Of a stretch of 64,000 nucleotides of DNA, positions 54,600-64,000 are shown piece by piece. The translations under genes and the position numbers were made by a program. Numbering within the stretch: position 1 is the stretch's first letter; every line of letters starts with the position of its first letter. The notes beneath the pieces were generated by a model. It was not told where the DNA came from. It worked only from the letters and a program-made list of their open reading frames with translations, and ran no database searches. Source of the DNA: Cycas panzhihuaensis (lineage: Eukaryota; Cycadophyta); the NCBI GenBank assembly GCA_023213395.1, contig CM041465.1, positions 131,881,741 to 131,945,740 of the forward strand, written 5' to 3'.

Positions 54600-55690
54600 T
54601 AACAGTCATATGGAGATAAAATAGGACCAGGGGCTGAGATCTTAGGGGGTTAGGGTTTAGAAACCCTAGAATTTAAAAAGATATACAATAAACTTTAATT
54701 TCTTAAAAACGTTATTAAAAAGATAAAAAATAAAAATAAAGAAATTTAAATGAGCCGTCACCGCCGTGCTCGTTGTGCCACTGTTGTTGTTGCAGCACCG
54801 CGTTGTTCCGCCACTCACACAGCTCTATTCAGATTATGAGAATGAGCTGCAAATGCTGCCTTCTCTAGAACAATCGAATCGTCTTCAGAAAAATGCAATC
54901 ACGGAAATGGAAGAGCCAAGACAAATGTGATGATCGCCAACGATAACAGCCTGCCCAGAATTAGGTTTCAATAAATCTCTATTACAGCTGCGAATCATAC
55001 GGATCATCTTCTATTAGAGCTTTGCCTCCTCCTTAGCCGGTTTTGATTTGCCTTCTACAGAGATGCAAAAAAAAGGAAGGTTCCTACACTCCATTGATGC
55101 AGGGCGGACTCCATATTTTCACAGTGAACGATCTAGCCAAGGCGTGCTTGATTTCTATTATTAGAATCCCTTCTTCCTATGCTGGCGGATACTAGGTTGA
55201 ACAATGATAAGCCTGAATGGTAATACAAATGTAGATGGTACTGTTGTTATCCAGATTTAAGCAGTTCTGCCAAGGGAAAAACCACAGATTGCGGTGTTTA
55301 GAAGATAACGGGCGACCTATAGGGTGCTGGTATGGTGAGAACAGGAATGTTATTCGATAGTTCTTCGCCTGATCAATAGAATAAAGACCCTCCAAAGGTG
55401 TCGACGGAGTAAGGGTTTGCTCTCAATCTTGAATTTTATATTTGAATACTCTATGTTTCTTGTTGACATGCAGAAAATGATATTTTTAAAAGGATATTTA
55501 TTATAGAAGCTTAGATTCTAGCACTGATATTGATACAAGGTTGTATTCTTTAGAAGATGTGAGGGACGAGGTGCAAATAAGTTGTCTGTTGTGCCTCTCA
55601 CAACCTCTACTGGAGTAATAGGCAAGTAAGAGAATACTGCTCAAGTAGCAGGATCTGAGAATAATATTGGAGTTATAAAAAAGAATGTCA
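54600..55690. other. higher-GC insert of unknown origin in the element leader
   Basis: Unlike its surroundings, this stretch has CpG-containing words such as GAGCCGTCACCGCCGTGCTC (about 54752). It may be part of the same captured host sequence as the kinase segment that follows. A - strand open frame at 55192-55395 has no recognised domain. Confidence 0.45.
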
Positions 55691-55896
55691 AAATCGTGTG
55701 TTGCAGAAGGGACTGTGAGTTAAACCTGAAGTGTATAAAACAAAGCACAAGGGTTGGGCAGTCAAAGTAGTACAAGCAATACCCTGTGGCTGGATAAACC
55801 GGTTGAGGATTGTCTCAGAGCTGAAAAATATGTAACAAGTATAGTCATTCAATGATTTGGTTACACATTTCCGAGAAACCAAGTTTTCAATAGACT

Positions 55897-55942
<46 letters not shown>

Positions 55943-56460
55943 AGAGTATATTAATATATGCTTCAACTTTATTCAATTTTTGAATAAATATTTAGACGAG
56001 TAGGCTGTGCCTGAACTATGAACTGTTAATTTTCAGTTCTGCAAATAGAGGATACAGTCAAGTCAGCTTAATGTCTGGACTTAATTCATTAGATATTCCT
56101 GTATCAGGCCCTTTAATCTTTACATGGGCTAGTTTCACTTGTCTTCTCTCTAATGGAGATTGATCATTTGGTTTACATCCATCAAGTATATGAAAGTAGA
56201 GTACCTAAAGTGATGTGTTAACAATAAAGATATTGAATGCAAACGAGTGTAGAGAGTTGAAAATGGGATCATATGTGGGAGAAGTAGTAATCAGCGCCAA
56301 GCTATGATGAGCCTCTAGTAGACTTTGGCTTTACAAGACTTTTCTTGAAGATGAAACCCTTATCGACATAAGAGTTATAGGTACATGCGGTTATATGGCT
56401 TCAGAGTATGCGATGGGAGGGCACCTCTTTGTAAAAGCTGATGTTTATAATTTTTGCACT
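55690..56460 (+). pseudogene. receptor-like kinase fragment (kinase subdomains II to IX), captured in LTR element
   Basis: A plant receptor-like Ser/Thr kinase domain, antisense to the LTR element. Seen in order: the ATP-binding Lys motif AVKVVQ (Lys at 55764-55766); an alpha-C-like segment WINRLRIVSELKN (about 55790-55830); LVYIHQVYESRVPKVM (about 56168), the usual run-up to the catalytic loop; the catalytic loop read as NKDIECKR (Asp at 56229-56231; His and Arg of HRD changed); the activation loop VDFGFTRLFLEDETLIDIRV (DFG at 56321-56329); GTCGYMASEYAMGGHLFVKA (APE reads ASE); DVYNF at about 56440. Frames differ between the catalytic loop and DFG, and a 41-T run splits the N-lobe from the C-lobe. 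The activation loop most resembles the DUF26/CRK and related RLK groups. It is not functional. Confidence 0.72.
55898..55938. repeat. 41-base T run
   Basis: Uninterrupted T run between the two halves of the kinase pseudogene. It could be the poly(A) tail of a minus-strand retroposed segment or simple slippage. Confidence 0.95.
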
Positions 56461-57479
56461 CCTTTTTCAGACACAAATAAAAATGCTTATGTGCATTTGT
56501 GAGTAATGAAGGGGTACTAGTAGCAAAAGATCCCAGGTTTTGGAACCTGCTTTATAGATAGTAGAGGTTCTCATACAAAAGCTTCCTAATATCTTTTCAA
56601 AAAACGGGCTACAACTAAGGAAAATCTTGTATTTCGTTGGTATTATTTTATGAAAGAGTATTTATATTTTTTAAAAACATACAAAAAAATGTCTAATATT
56701 TCAAATATATTTTTGGAAGCAAAGGGCAATGTGAAGTTTTTAAGAACTCTTGAGCACTATTTGAAGATAATTTCTAGTGGACCTTTGCTAAGGGCTCCTA
56801 AAAATAGTACACAAATATTTTCTATTTGCAATTTGGATTGTTTATGGACTTTTTTGAAATTAATCACAAATATAAAATAGAAAATGCTTGGAGACTACTT
56901 TCAGCCCAAAAATCAAGTGCAATATGAGAACAAGCTTCGAATGCTACAAAGTTTTAAGTTCTAAGAGAGCAGATCAAAGTATATTGACAAAAAATATATC
57001 AAAAAAATGTCTATAACTTTGTATTTGAAAAAACTTTCAAATATGTTGTAGATATATCAGAAATATGTGTTTGAATATGGAAAAAATAAGTAGGAAGAAT
57101 GTGGAACACGCAACTATAGTAGATATGTAGCTGAAAATAGGCTTCAAAAGCTTCCAATAGACATATCTTCTTCCTCACAAGTGGAATATAGGCAGATTTG
57201 CTATAACAAATGGTTTAGTGGGCAGGATATGCACCCAAAAGCTGCAGATCTATAAAAAAAACTTAAAAATATAGTAAAAAATATTTTAAAAAATATAAAT
57301 CTAACATAAAATATAGTAGATCTGAACTAAATATTACTGATCTACAACAAATATACCAAAAAATATTGAAATAATTGCCGAAATAAATATATCTAAACTA
57401 AACGTAGCAGAAAATGATGTAAAACTTGATAAAATAAGCAGATCTTAAGCTAAATATTGCAGATATGACGTAATTATAA
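56461..57479. other. AT-rich leader sequence
   Basis: Possible continuation of the captured sequence to about 56600, then an AT-rich leader. The + open frame at 56650-56880 has no domain signal. Confidence 0.4.
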
Positions 57480-58100
57480 TATATCTTAAAAATATAAGGC
57501 AGATCTTGAAGAAATATAGCTCAAATCTAAAAAAAAACTTAAGTAAATATTGCATGTAGATGTAACCCTACGCAGATCTACAAAAATATAGGATAAATAC
57601 ACAGAAATCTTCTTGAAAAATATAAAATATTTGATAAAAATATATAGATCTAAAAAAATATATTACAAATATGAAGAAAACTTATATAAATCTTGCATGC
57701 AGTTGAAAATCCTTCACAAATCTTTAAAAAAATGTAGCTTGTAGCTGAAATCTACTGATCTCTTTCGTAGATCTAGAAATATAGACAAGAATCTGCCAAA
57801 AAATGGCGAAATATATGATAAAAAATATAGATCTAAAGAAATATAGCTCAAATCTAAGAAAAAAACTTAGATAAATGTGGTTTGCTGCTGAAATTCTTCA
57901 CAAATCTACACAAATATTAGATAAATAGGCAGAAATATTCTTGAAAATAGTCAAATATGTGATAAGATGTGCAGATCTAAACAAATATAACTCAGATCTG
58001 AAAAAAACCTTTGAAAAAATGTAGTGTGTAGTTGAAATCCTCCATAAACTTGCACAAATCTTTGAAAAATCTGAAATATCTTTGTTATTTTTCAAATATA
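57480..58100. repeat. decayed tandem repeat in leader, units of about 140-180 bp
   Basis: The landmark AGATCT-AA-AAATATA-CTCA-ATCT-A recurs near 57502, 57646, 57828 and 57970 (spacings about 144, 182 and 142). It is followed in each unit by an AACTTA-ATAAAT segment and a CCT-CACAAATCT segment. The units are diverged and carry indels. Confidence 0.7.
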
Positions 58101-58253
58101 ACTGAATAATAAGTAAATCTTGATGAAAAAATATATGAAACTGCTAGAAAAAATGTGCAAAAAATAAGTATAACCAGTATTTACTTCTTTAAGTAAATTT
58201 GCCTCAAAATCTTCTTGCTTCTTTGAAAATTTTCAATAGGCCAGTAATCGACC

Positions 58254-58265
58254 GCTTTGATTCCA
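58254..58265 (-). other. primer-binding site of gag-only element
   Basis: Reverse complement TGGAATCAAAGC, a diverged TGGTATCAGAGC, two bases from the LTR end (CCTACA). Confidence 0.75.
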
Positions 58266-58267
58266 AA

Positions 58268-58706
58268 TGTAGGAAATAATATTTAAGGAGAATATGATAG
58301 AACATAGAATAAACTTCAATAGATTAATATATTAATACAAATCTTCAATACATCAATGTTATAATATAGCATAAACCATGAAAGCATTGTATTCAAGCCA
58401 TTGTGAGAAGTGAGCATTACAAATTTCCCAAATGATGGCAGTGTCTAAAGACACCAGGGTTGCACACCCCTCAATATTTATAATTTCGGGGGAGGAAGAA
58501 AACTTCTCAAAACCTGAAATTCAAATTAACAATAAAATAATACTAATTTAACTCAAATGAAACTAACTCAAGTTAACTTAAATCAAATCAAATCTTACCT
58601 TAACTTACCTACACATGTTGAGCACCTACATGTGTAAAATGAGGTTGATAAGGTGTACAATCCTGGTTGGAAGGTGGGAGTGGAGTGATGATGATTAACT
58701 CCAACA
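58268..58706 (-). repeat. gag-only element 5' LTR (439 bp)
   Basis: On the - strand TGTTGGAGTTAATCATC to TTTCCTACA. Confidence 0.93.
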
Positions 58707-58711
58707 GTAGA
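58707..58711. repeat. target-site duplication GTAGA, right copy
   Basis: Identical to 52055-52059. Confidence 0.9.
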
Positions 58712-59516
58712 CACATGAAATTTCATGTTTAAAATGTGATGTTTCAAAAGGGAAAAGATTATCGATGCTTATTTTATGATGGATATCAACATTTTTTATT
58801 GATATGTGAAAAGGGCCTTTTAAATGATGATAACTTATGTTTTGTAATTCACATTTATGTCAATTTGAATGCATAATGATTTGATAAAAATATGTCATAA
58901 ATAAAAGTCTTTTTTTTTACATTTAATTGGTTAATATTTATTTAGAAACTTTCACGATTTAAAACTAAAGTTTAAAATAAGATTTCACTTTTTTTCCTAA
59001 TGCATCACACACACACAAAGGCTTTGAAACTCATATGTTTACCCAATCATCATTATGTAGGATTAATAATAGGTCTTTCTGGATTTTGCATATAGGCAAT
59101 TGGAGGTTTAAATAACATTATTTTGTATATAGAATAAGGTTAATTTTATTTTAAATATTTTATTATTTTTTTGAAATAAAAAGAACTAAGAGGGAACAGG
59201 TTTATTACATTGCCATTTAGTTGATTCTACCCACCTTTTAGAAAACCAAAGTTAGTTAGCAAATATGATTTTATTTAATTGAATTTCATATGGGTTAATT
59301 GGGGTTTAATCTATATTTCATCTTTATTTTAATTTAATACTAACTCCTATAAGGGTTAAGCATGCTTTGTTTACAAAAATTATAAGAATATATATACATA
59401 AAAAAGTTTTTTAAAAAATTAATATACACACATACACTCAACAAACACCTAAGAAGTATTTAAGGACCTTGAGGATGATAATGAACAAAAGTAGAAGGCG
59501 ATACTAAATATTTGTC
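58712..59516. other. AT-rich sequence, nothing recognised
   Basis: No coding or repeat signal beyond short CA runs. Confidence 0.5.
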
Positions 59517-59734
59517 AAATCCTAGGTTTGTTGAGTGTGTGATTGTGAAATAAAAATAAAAACAAATACATAGACACACAAACACACACATGTATTTGTC
59601 TTTATTTTTATTTTACAATACTAAAGATTTTCCAAATCTTAGGTTTGTTGAGTGTGTGATTATGAAATCAAAATGAAAACAAATATACACATATGCATAT
59701 ACATGTATTCATTTTTATTTTATTTTAAAATCAC
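59517..59734. repeat. tandem pair of hairpin-forming units, period 117 bp
   Basis: AAATC-TAGGTTTGTTGAGTG and the following GTGATT-TGAAAT occur at 59517 and 59634. Each unit contains an inverted repeat. In the first, GTGAAATAAAAATAAAAACA is complementary to TGTCTTTATTTTTATTTTAC with a loop rich in CA. In the second the arms are less perfect. The LINE poly(A) starts directly after. Confidence 0.8.
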
Positions 59735-59746
59735 TTTTTTTTTTTT
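59735..59746 (-). other. LINE poly(A) tail
   Basis: Twelve T on the + strand, directly 3' of the very short LINE 3' untranslated region. Confidence 0.85.
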
Positions 59747-59799
59747 GTACGGTATAAATGAAGGGGTTTAAAGGGCCCCAACTCTATTATAAAAGCTGC

Positions 59800-60370
59800 C
59801 TTTCAGCTTTCAAGTCTACCATGACAAGCCCATGGCCTAGCTATCCCATAACATCTGATAAATCCATTCCCCTCCCCCTTGGCAAGATAAACCTAGTGGA
59901 TAGCTCTGGCTCTCCATATGAGATATGGACTTCAAATCCTCTTTCACTTGGCTCAAAACATCCTCAGGGAAATCCTCTTTCCATACATAGTTTCTTTGGT
60001 GCACTACTCCCCAATTAGCCAGTTTATCAACAACTCCATTACCTTCTTTATACATATGAGTAATCTTTGCATCCTCTCTACTCCTAAGGGCTCTTTACAT
60101 ATCTTTAATCATGGTTGTCAACTTCTAATTAGGAACAACCTTCTCTCTAAGCATATTTATTATGTTAAGGGAATCCCCTTAAATAATAATCCTATCATGG
60201 CCTTCCTGTAGTTGACATCTTCACCCTGTGGTTTATTTGGCTACCATAATACTTAGCAAAAGCCCATAATATAACTCCTTTCAAATTTCTACATATGACA
60301 CCTCCCCCAGCCTCCCCTGGGTTACCTTTAGTAGCCCCATCAAAGTTAATTTTCACCTAGTTTTCTAGGG
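59800..60370 (-). pseudogene. LINE RNase H domain (RVT_3 type)
   Basis: The - strand from about 60360 reads VKINFDGATKGNPGEAGGGV then ICRNLKGVI. This is the start of the RNase H fold with its first catalytic Asp. A middle block reads IIIxGDSLNIINML near 60190. The end reads MYKEGNGVVDKLANWGVVHQ from 60055, the fourth-Asp motif G-N-x-x-A-D-x-L-A-N. Present in many plant LINEs. Frame changes occur between blocks. Confidence 0.85.
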
Positions 60371-60699
60371 GAGGGACCTAGGGATATATCCTCTTCCTGC
60401 TCTCGGGACTAACATTCACTCTCCCTACTCCCCAATATTTTAAGGCTATCTCTTCTAATTATGTGATGAAGCTCTCTTTTTTTACATGCATATTCACTAG
60501 CTCCAAGATAACACCGTAGATAATTCTTGCAAGTCTAATTCCATCCATCTTCTTCTCTTAAAAGACCCTCTTGTTCCTTTTCTTCCATAAGTTCCACATT
60601 AGCTCTGGCATAGTAAGTTACCATATATACACTAGGTTCTTGCTTCTAAAAGGACTAACCTAAGTCATGATTCACTCCTTAAGGGTTTTCATTATCATC

Positions 60700-60900
60700 C
60701 ATTCCACCCCGAACTTGGCCCCAATAACTCTCCAAATGATCCTTGAGTAAGAGCAGTGTAGGAGAATATGATCCACCAACTCCTTGTCCTAATAGCATAA
60801 GATGCATATGTTTGCCATCGCGAAGCCCCTTCTTTGCATATTATCCATAGTCAAAATCTTGTTCTTCAAGCACAACCACTAGAATACTACTATTTTAGGA
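60700..60900 (-). pseudogene. LINE zf-RVT (zinc-binding) region
   Basis: The - strand from about 60870 reads KNKILTMDNMQRRGFAMANI then CILC, a gap, and ELVDHILLHCSYSRIIW. This is the C-x-x-C ... H-x-x-x-x-C pattern of the zf-RVT domain that follows RT in plant LINEs. Confidence 0.85.
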
Positions 60901-61699
60901 GTCAGGCCTATCTTCCAAATTTTATTCAATAAAGGGGAATTGAGAGCCCCTTCCTGAAGACATAAGAAGAGGTACCCATACTTCATTGTATACTCCCCAT
61001 ATGGGGATAGGTGCCATACCATAACATTAACCACTTCACTTTTGGGGACATAGCATTACGACAAGCTTTTTCTAAGCTCCTCTGTCACCTCCCTAAGGGT
61101 CAGGTTTCTCTTAAGTTCCTCAAATGATCTCCATCTCCTCAGCCACCCTTGGCCCTCCCAATAATCTTTAACTTTAGTACCATTGGTTTTTTCACATTCT
61201 TCCCTCAATAGAAATAGATTTGTCTTGTAGGATAATTGACCTTGCCCACACCACATATCTTCCTAGAAGTTTATGGATGCTCCTTCACCCAGCTTCCACT
61301 ACATACCCGCTGCTAACATCTGTTTAGAATGTTATATACTTCTCCATATAGAAGATCCTAAAGGAGCCTTAGGATTCCCTACTAAAAATTTCTAACCATG
61401 GAGATATTTTTGAGATAAGATCCTCTCCTAAAGTGCTCCTTTTTGAAAGGTCAAATGCCATCCAAGCTTCGCCACTAAGGCCCTATTTAAAGTTAACATT
61501 CTTCTAAGGTTCAAACCCCCCACCTATTTAGGCTGACATACTGTCTCCCACACAACTAGATGAGCCTTATCCTTCTCCTCAACCCCATGCCGAAGAAATC
61601 TCTTTTGGATTGATTCTATTATTGTTATAACTTTAGTAGGGATCCTAAAGACCGACACCATGTATATCAAAACATTCTAGAGCACAATTGATAATAATT

Positions 61700-62900
61700 G
61701 TATCTTACCAGCCTAACTTAAAAGGGAGCCTTTCCATCCTGCCAACTTCCTTTGAATATGATCTATAATAAGGGACTAGGCCTCCATCGTTATTTTACCA
61801 ATAAAAAAGTGTATTCCTAGATAGAGCCAAAGGAAGCTTCCTAATTGGCATCTCAAAGGTCTTAATGATCTTCCTTTGTGCCTTCTCCTTTGTGTTCTCG
61901 AAATACACATTGCTTTTATTACAGTTAACCATCTCGTTGGTGGCCCTCTCGAAATGTTTGAGACCACCTTTAATCACCTGTGCCTCTTCTAAGGATGCCT
62001 TGCCTAGGAGAATATTGTCATCCACAAATTGATGATACACTACATTATCAACCCCAGAGGTAGGCTTTATACCTTTGATCACCCCCTGTCTTCTGGCCTC
62101 CTTTGTAACTTTCCCCAGAAACTCAGCAAAAATAATAAATAAGTAGGGGGGGAGAGGATCTACCTATTGAAGACCTTTATATCTAGAGAAGAACCTTGTT
62201 GAAGTATCATTTATCAATAGCAAATATTATGAGTTGGAGATGCAACGACCCATCCATTCCCTCCATTTGTCTCTAAAGTTAAACAACCTGAGGTAATCCC
62301 AAGAGACCCTATCGTAGGCTTTAGACAGATCAATTTTCACTATCATCCTCACTTCCTTCTTATGATATACTAAGTGCACGGTCTTGTGAATAATAATAAT
62401 CCCATCTAGAATTTATCTCCCTTTCACAAACCCTTCTTGATTAAGGAAGATAATATCTAGAAAAATCCTCTTCAATCTATTCACCAGGATTTTGTAAACT
62501 ACATTACATAGGCTAATTAGATGATAATCCTCTATTCTCTTGCTGCCTTCCTTTTTAGGTATCAAAACTAATGGTAGTTTACCACTCCCCCAATATTTCA
62601 CTATTCTTATAAAATTCCCTCAAGGCTGCGATGATATCCTCCTTTATAATATCCAAATATATTTGGAAAAAACTTGAATGAAAGCCATATGGTCCTGGAA
62701 CTTTGTCCCTTTTCATGCTAAAAACAATACCTTTCACCTCTTTTGGGGTGAAGAGGGGCAGAAGGTCCCTATTCTAACCATTGGTCACCAGCTTGGGAAT
62801 CCTATCCAAAAATTCCTTCCTAACCTCTAGGTCTAAGTAGCCAGGCTCCTTTAACAACTCCTAGAAATATTTCATCGTTATCTCCTTGATCTCTACCTCT
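61700..62900 (-). pseudogene. LINE reverse transcriptase
   Basis: LPLVLIPKKEGSKRIEDYHL and ISLCNVVYKILVNRLKR lie at 62585-62470, KIDLSKAYDRVSWDYL near 62330-62285, and the catalytic F-V-D-D is intact near 62017-62028 within VVYHQFVDDNILLGKASLEE. FERATNEMVNCNKSNVYFEN and RKLAGWKGSLLS follow. It aligns with the RT of the first LINE and shows what its stops replaced (Trp in KLAGW, Gln in KAQRK). Some frameshifts and stops. Confidence 0.9.
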
Positions 62901-63035
62901 TCACTAGTTCATGTCCCCTCCTTATTACATAACTTATTCATATGATTATAGGATGTATGCTTTAGAATCGTTAAGTAAAAAACCTTTATGTTTGTATCTC
63001 CTTCTACTAACCAGAGAGCTCTCAATTTCTACTAG

Positions 63036-63930
63036 CTAAAGAGCTCTCGATTTTTGCTTCCAAAATATCTCTTCCTTAGTCAGAATCTCATCTAGCTTCC
63101 TAGAGAGGTCTCTCTTTATTAAATCCAAAGCCTGAGTTCTTCCCTCCTTGTCTATGCACTCCTCAATTCTTTTTAATTCCTCCACAATTTGGTTCTTAGT
63201 GATGAAGATATTTCCATACACACTTTTATTCTATTCTTTTATTTTCTCTTAACCCAACCCAATTGTTCGGATAGTCTAAACATTATACAACCTTTAATAG
63301 GAATCTTCCACTAATTAGATATCAGTTTCCTTAGGTCGAGATGATTAACCCACATTAATTCAAATCAGAAAGGAGCGTTATTATACTTTTTGTTAAACTC
63401 AAAGTCCAACATTAGAGGAGAATGATCTGATGCCATCTTTGGTAAAACCTCTAATATGAAATCATCATATCGTCTAACCCAGGCATAGTTTACATTAATC
63501 CTATCCAATCTTACTTAGATATGGTGTTCCCCTAGCCTCCTATTTGACCATGTAAATTTGGCTCCCCTCAAGTCTATGTCTACTATTCCTTCTTTCTGGA
63601 TAAAATCACCCAAATCCATCATACTGGGCATCTAACCCTTTGGCCCCCACTTTTTTCTTATTTAGGGAAAGTGTAGTATTGAAATCTCTTGCCACCACCC
63701 ATAGACCATGCCATTTTTTATGATGTTCCAATATTTTATCCCATAATTCCTTTCTCCCTTTCGCAATGGTGAAGGCATAAATATTTGTGGCCAATCATCG
63801 ATGATTTGTCCCTCTACTAGTAAACCAGATGGACATGAAATGGTTGTATATTTCACAAACCTCTCCTTACCAGAACATACGATTCCATAGGGTTGCCAAC
63901 CCTCCAGAGCCATGGTGGGCTTTCTTAATC
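63036..63930 (-). pseudogene. LINE endonuclease (APE type), 5' truncated
   Basis: GSGGLATLW (about 63905) opens the preserved part. NIYAFTIAKGRKELWDKI and WHGLWVVARDFNTTLSLNKK lie at 63794-63640, with the catalytic R/G-D-F-N motif. A KMASDHSPLMLDF-like block (S-D-H) lies near 63440-63405. The linker to RT with VEELKRIEECIDKEGRTQAL is at 63190-63130. One frameshift separates the first block from the second. Confidence 0.87.
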
Positions 63931-64000
63931 TCCATTTCTATTGTTCTTCATATCTTATTTTTAATAACTAATATATTAATTTACTCTAGCTTAGTTTCTT
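63931..64000. other. AT-rich flank, no feature seen
   Basis: The LINE-like reading ends near 63930. The last 70 bp are AT-rich and probably flanking DNA, though a decayed LINE continuation cannot be excluded. Confidence 0.4.

Larger units (their letters stand above)
52060..58706 (-). mobile_element. gag-only (non-autonomous) LTR retrotransposon with captured kinase sequence
   Basis: Complete minus-strand LTR element: 439-bp LTRs at both ends, perfect 5-bp target duplication GTAGA, PBS-like site, polypurine tract. The only retroelement protein is a copia-type gag near the 3' LTR (53210-52740). There is no room for pol between gag and the 3' LTR, and none is seen elsewhere. The roughly 5-kb leader contains an (AT)n tract, a 41-T run, a receptor-kinase pseudogene on the opposite strand and a decayed tandem repeat. 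Mobility would depend on another copia element's enzymes. Confidence 0.9.
59735..63930 (-). mobile_element. LINE (non-LTR retrotransposon), 5' truncated, with poly(A) tail
   Basis: Minus-strand LINE of the same broad family as the one at 1-4230. ORF1 is absent, and recognisable sequence starts within the endonuclease (GSGGLATLW near 63910). It runs through RT, zf-RVT and RNase H to a 12-base poly(A) tail (59735-59746). 5' truncation with a tail is the normal product of target-primed reverse transcription. Unlike the first LINE it has several frameshifts. No clear target duplication was found. Confidence 0.92.

Noticed and set aside
54640-54670. Telomere-like words (TTAGGGGGTTAGGGTTTAG)
   Set aside because: Only one to two imperfect units, with no array, so not an interstitial telomere.
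57480-58100. CRISPR-like array
   Set aside because: Units are diverged, 140-180 bp long, without short identical repeats and unique spacers. The genome is a plant and the array lies in an LTR element leader.
59735-64000. Target duplication for the right LINE
   Set aside because: I compared sequence beside the poly(A) tail with the AT-rich flank near 63930 and found only vague AT-rich similarity, not a convincing repeat.

Overview
The window looks like repeat-dominated DNA from a seed plant with a large genome. I find no intact host gene, no tRNA or rRNA gene, and no bacterial-type feature. Nearly everything recognisable is a plant-type retrotransposon in some state of decay: DUF4283/zinc-knuckle LINEs, Ty3/gypsy elements of more than one lineage, Ty1/copia elements and a gag-only LTR element. 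The background is very AT-rich, while the two LINEs are clearly richer in GC. Inactivating changes are mostly C-to-T or G-to-A (Trp or Gln codon to TAG, catalytic Asp to Asn, Glu to Lys, Cys to Tyr). That is what long-term methylation and deamination of silenced repeats produces. A gymnosperm, or another large AT-drifted plant genome, would fit, but the species cannot be fixed from this sequence.

Layout. 1-4230: LINE on the + strand, ORF1 plus ORF2 (endonuclease and reverse transcriptase). 4231-9947: AT-rich DNA with a probable plant-mobile-domain remnant on the - strand (about 5600-7370). 9948-22522: gypsy-1 (+), whose 5' LTR is split by a copia remnant (10319-15876) that holds a 4.2-kb TA-rich microsatellite. 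The RNase H/integrase part of gypsy-1 is tandemly duplicated. 22523-28380: mostly featureless, with a lone copia-like LTR (-) at 25507-25850. 28380-32700: gypsy-2 (+), gag to integrase. 32880-45563: gypsy-3 (+), Tat-like, broken by two nested - strand LTR elements: a non-coding one (34657-38269) and a full-structure copia (39045-44252, target duplication AAAAG). 45564-52054: AT-rich, unassigned. 52060-58706: complete gag-only LTR element (-), target duplication GTAGA, carrying a receptor-like-kinase pseudogene on the opposite strand. 59517-59734: tandem hairpins. 59735 to about 63930: second LINE (-), related to the first, with zf-RVT and RNase H regions and a poly(A) tail.

The elements form a stratigraphy rather than a pathway: gypsy-1 and gypsy-3 are the older hosts, and the copia and non-autonomous elements landed in them later. 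Two nested insertions are flanked by target duplications of about 77 bp and 40 bp instead of the normal 5 bp. Two others have perfect 5-bp duplications. That contrast and the captured kinase are the most unusual signals here.
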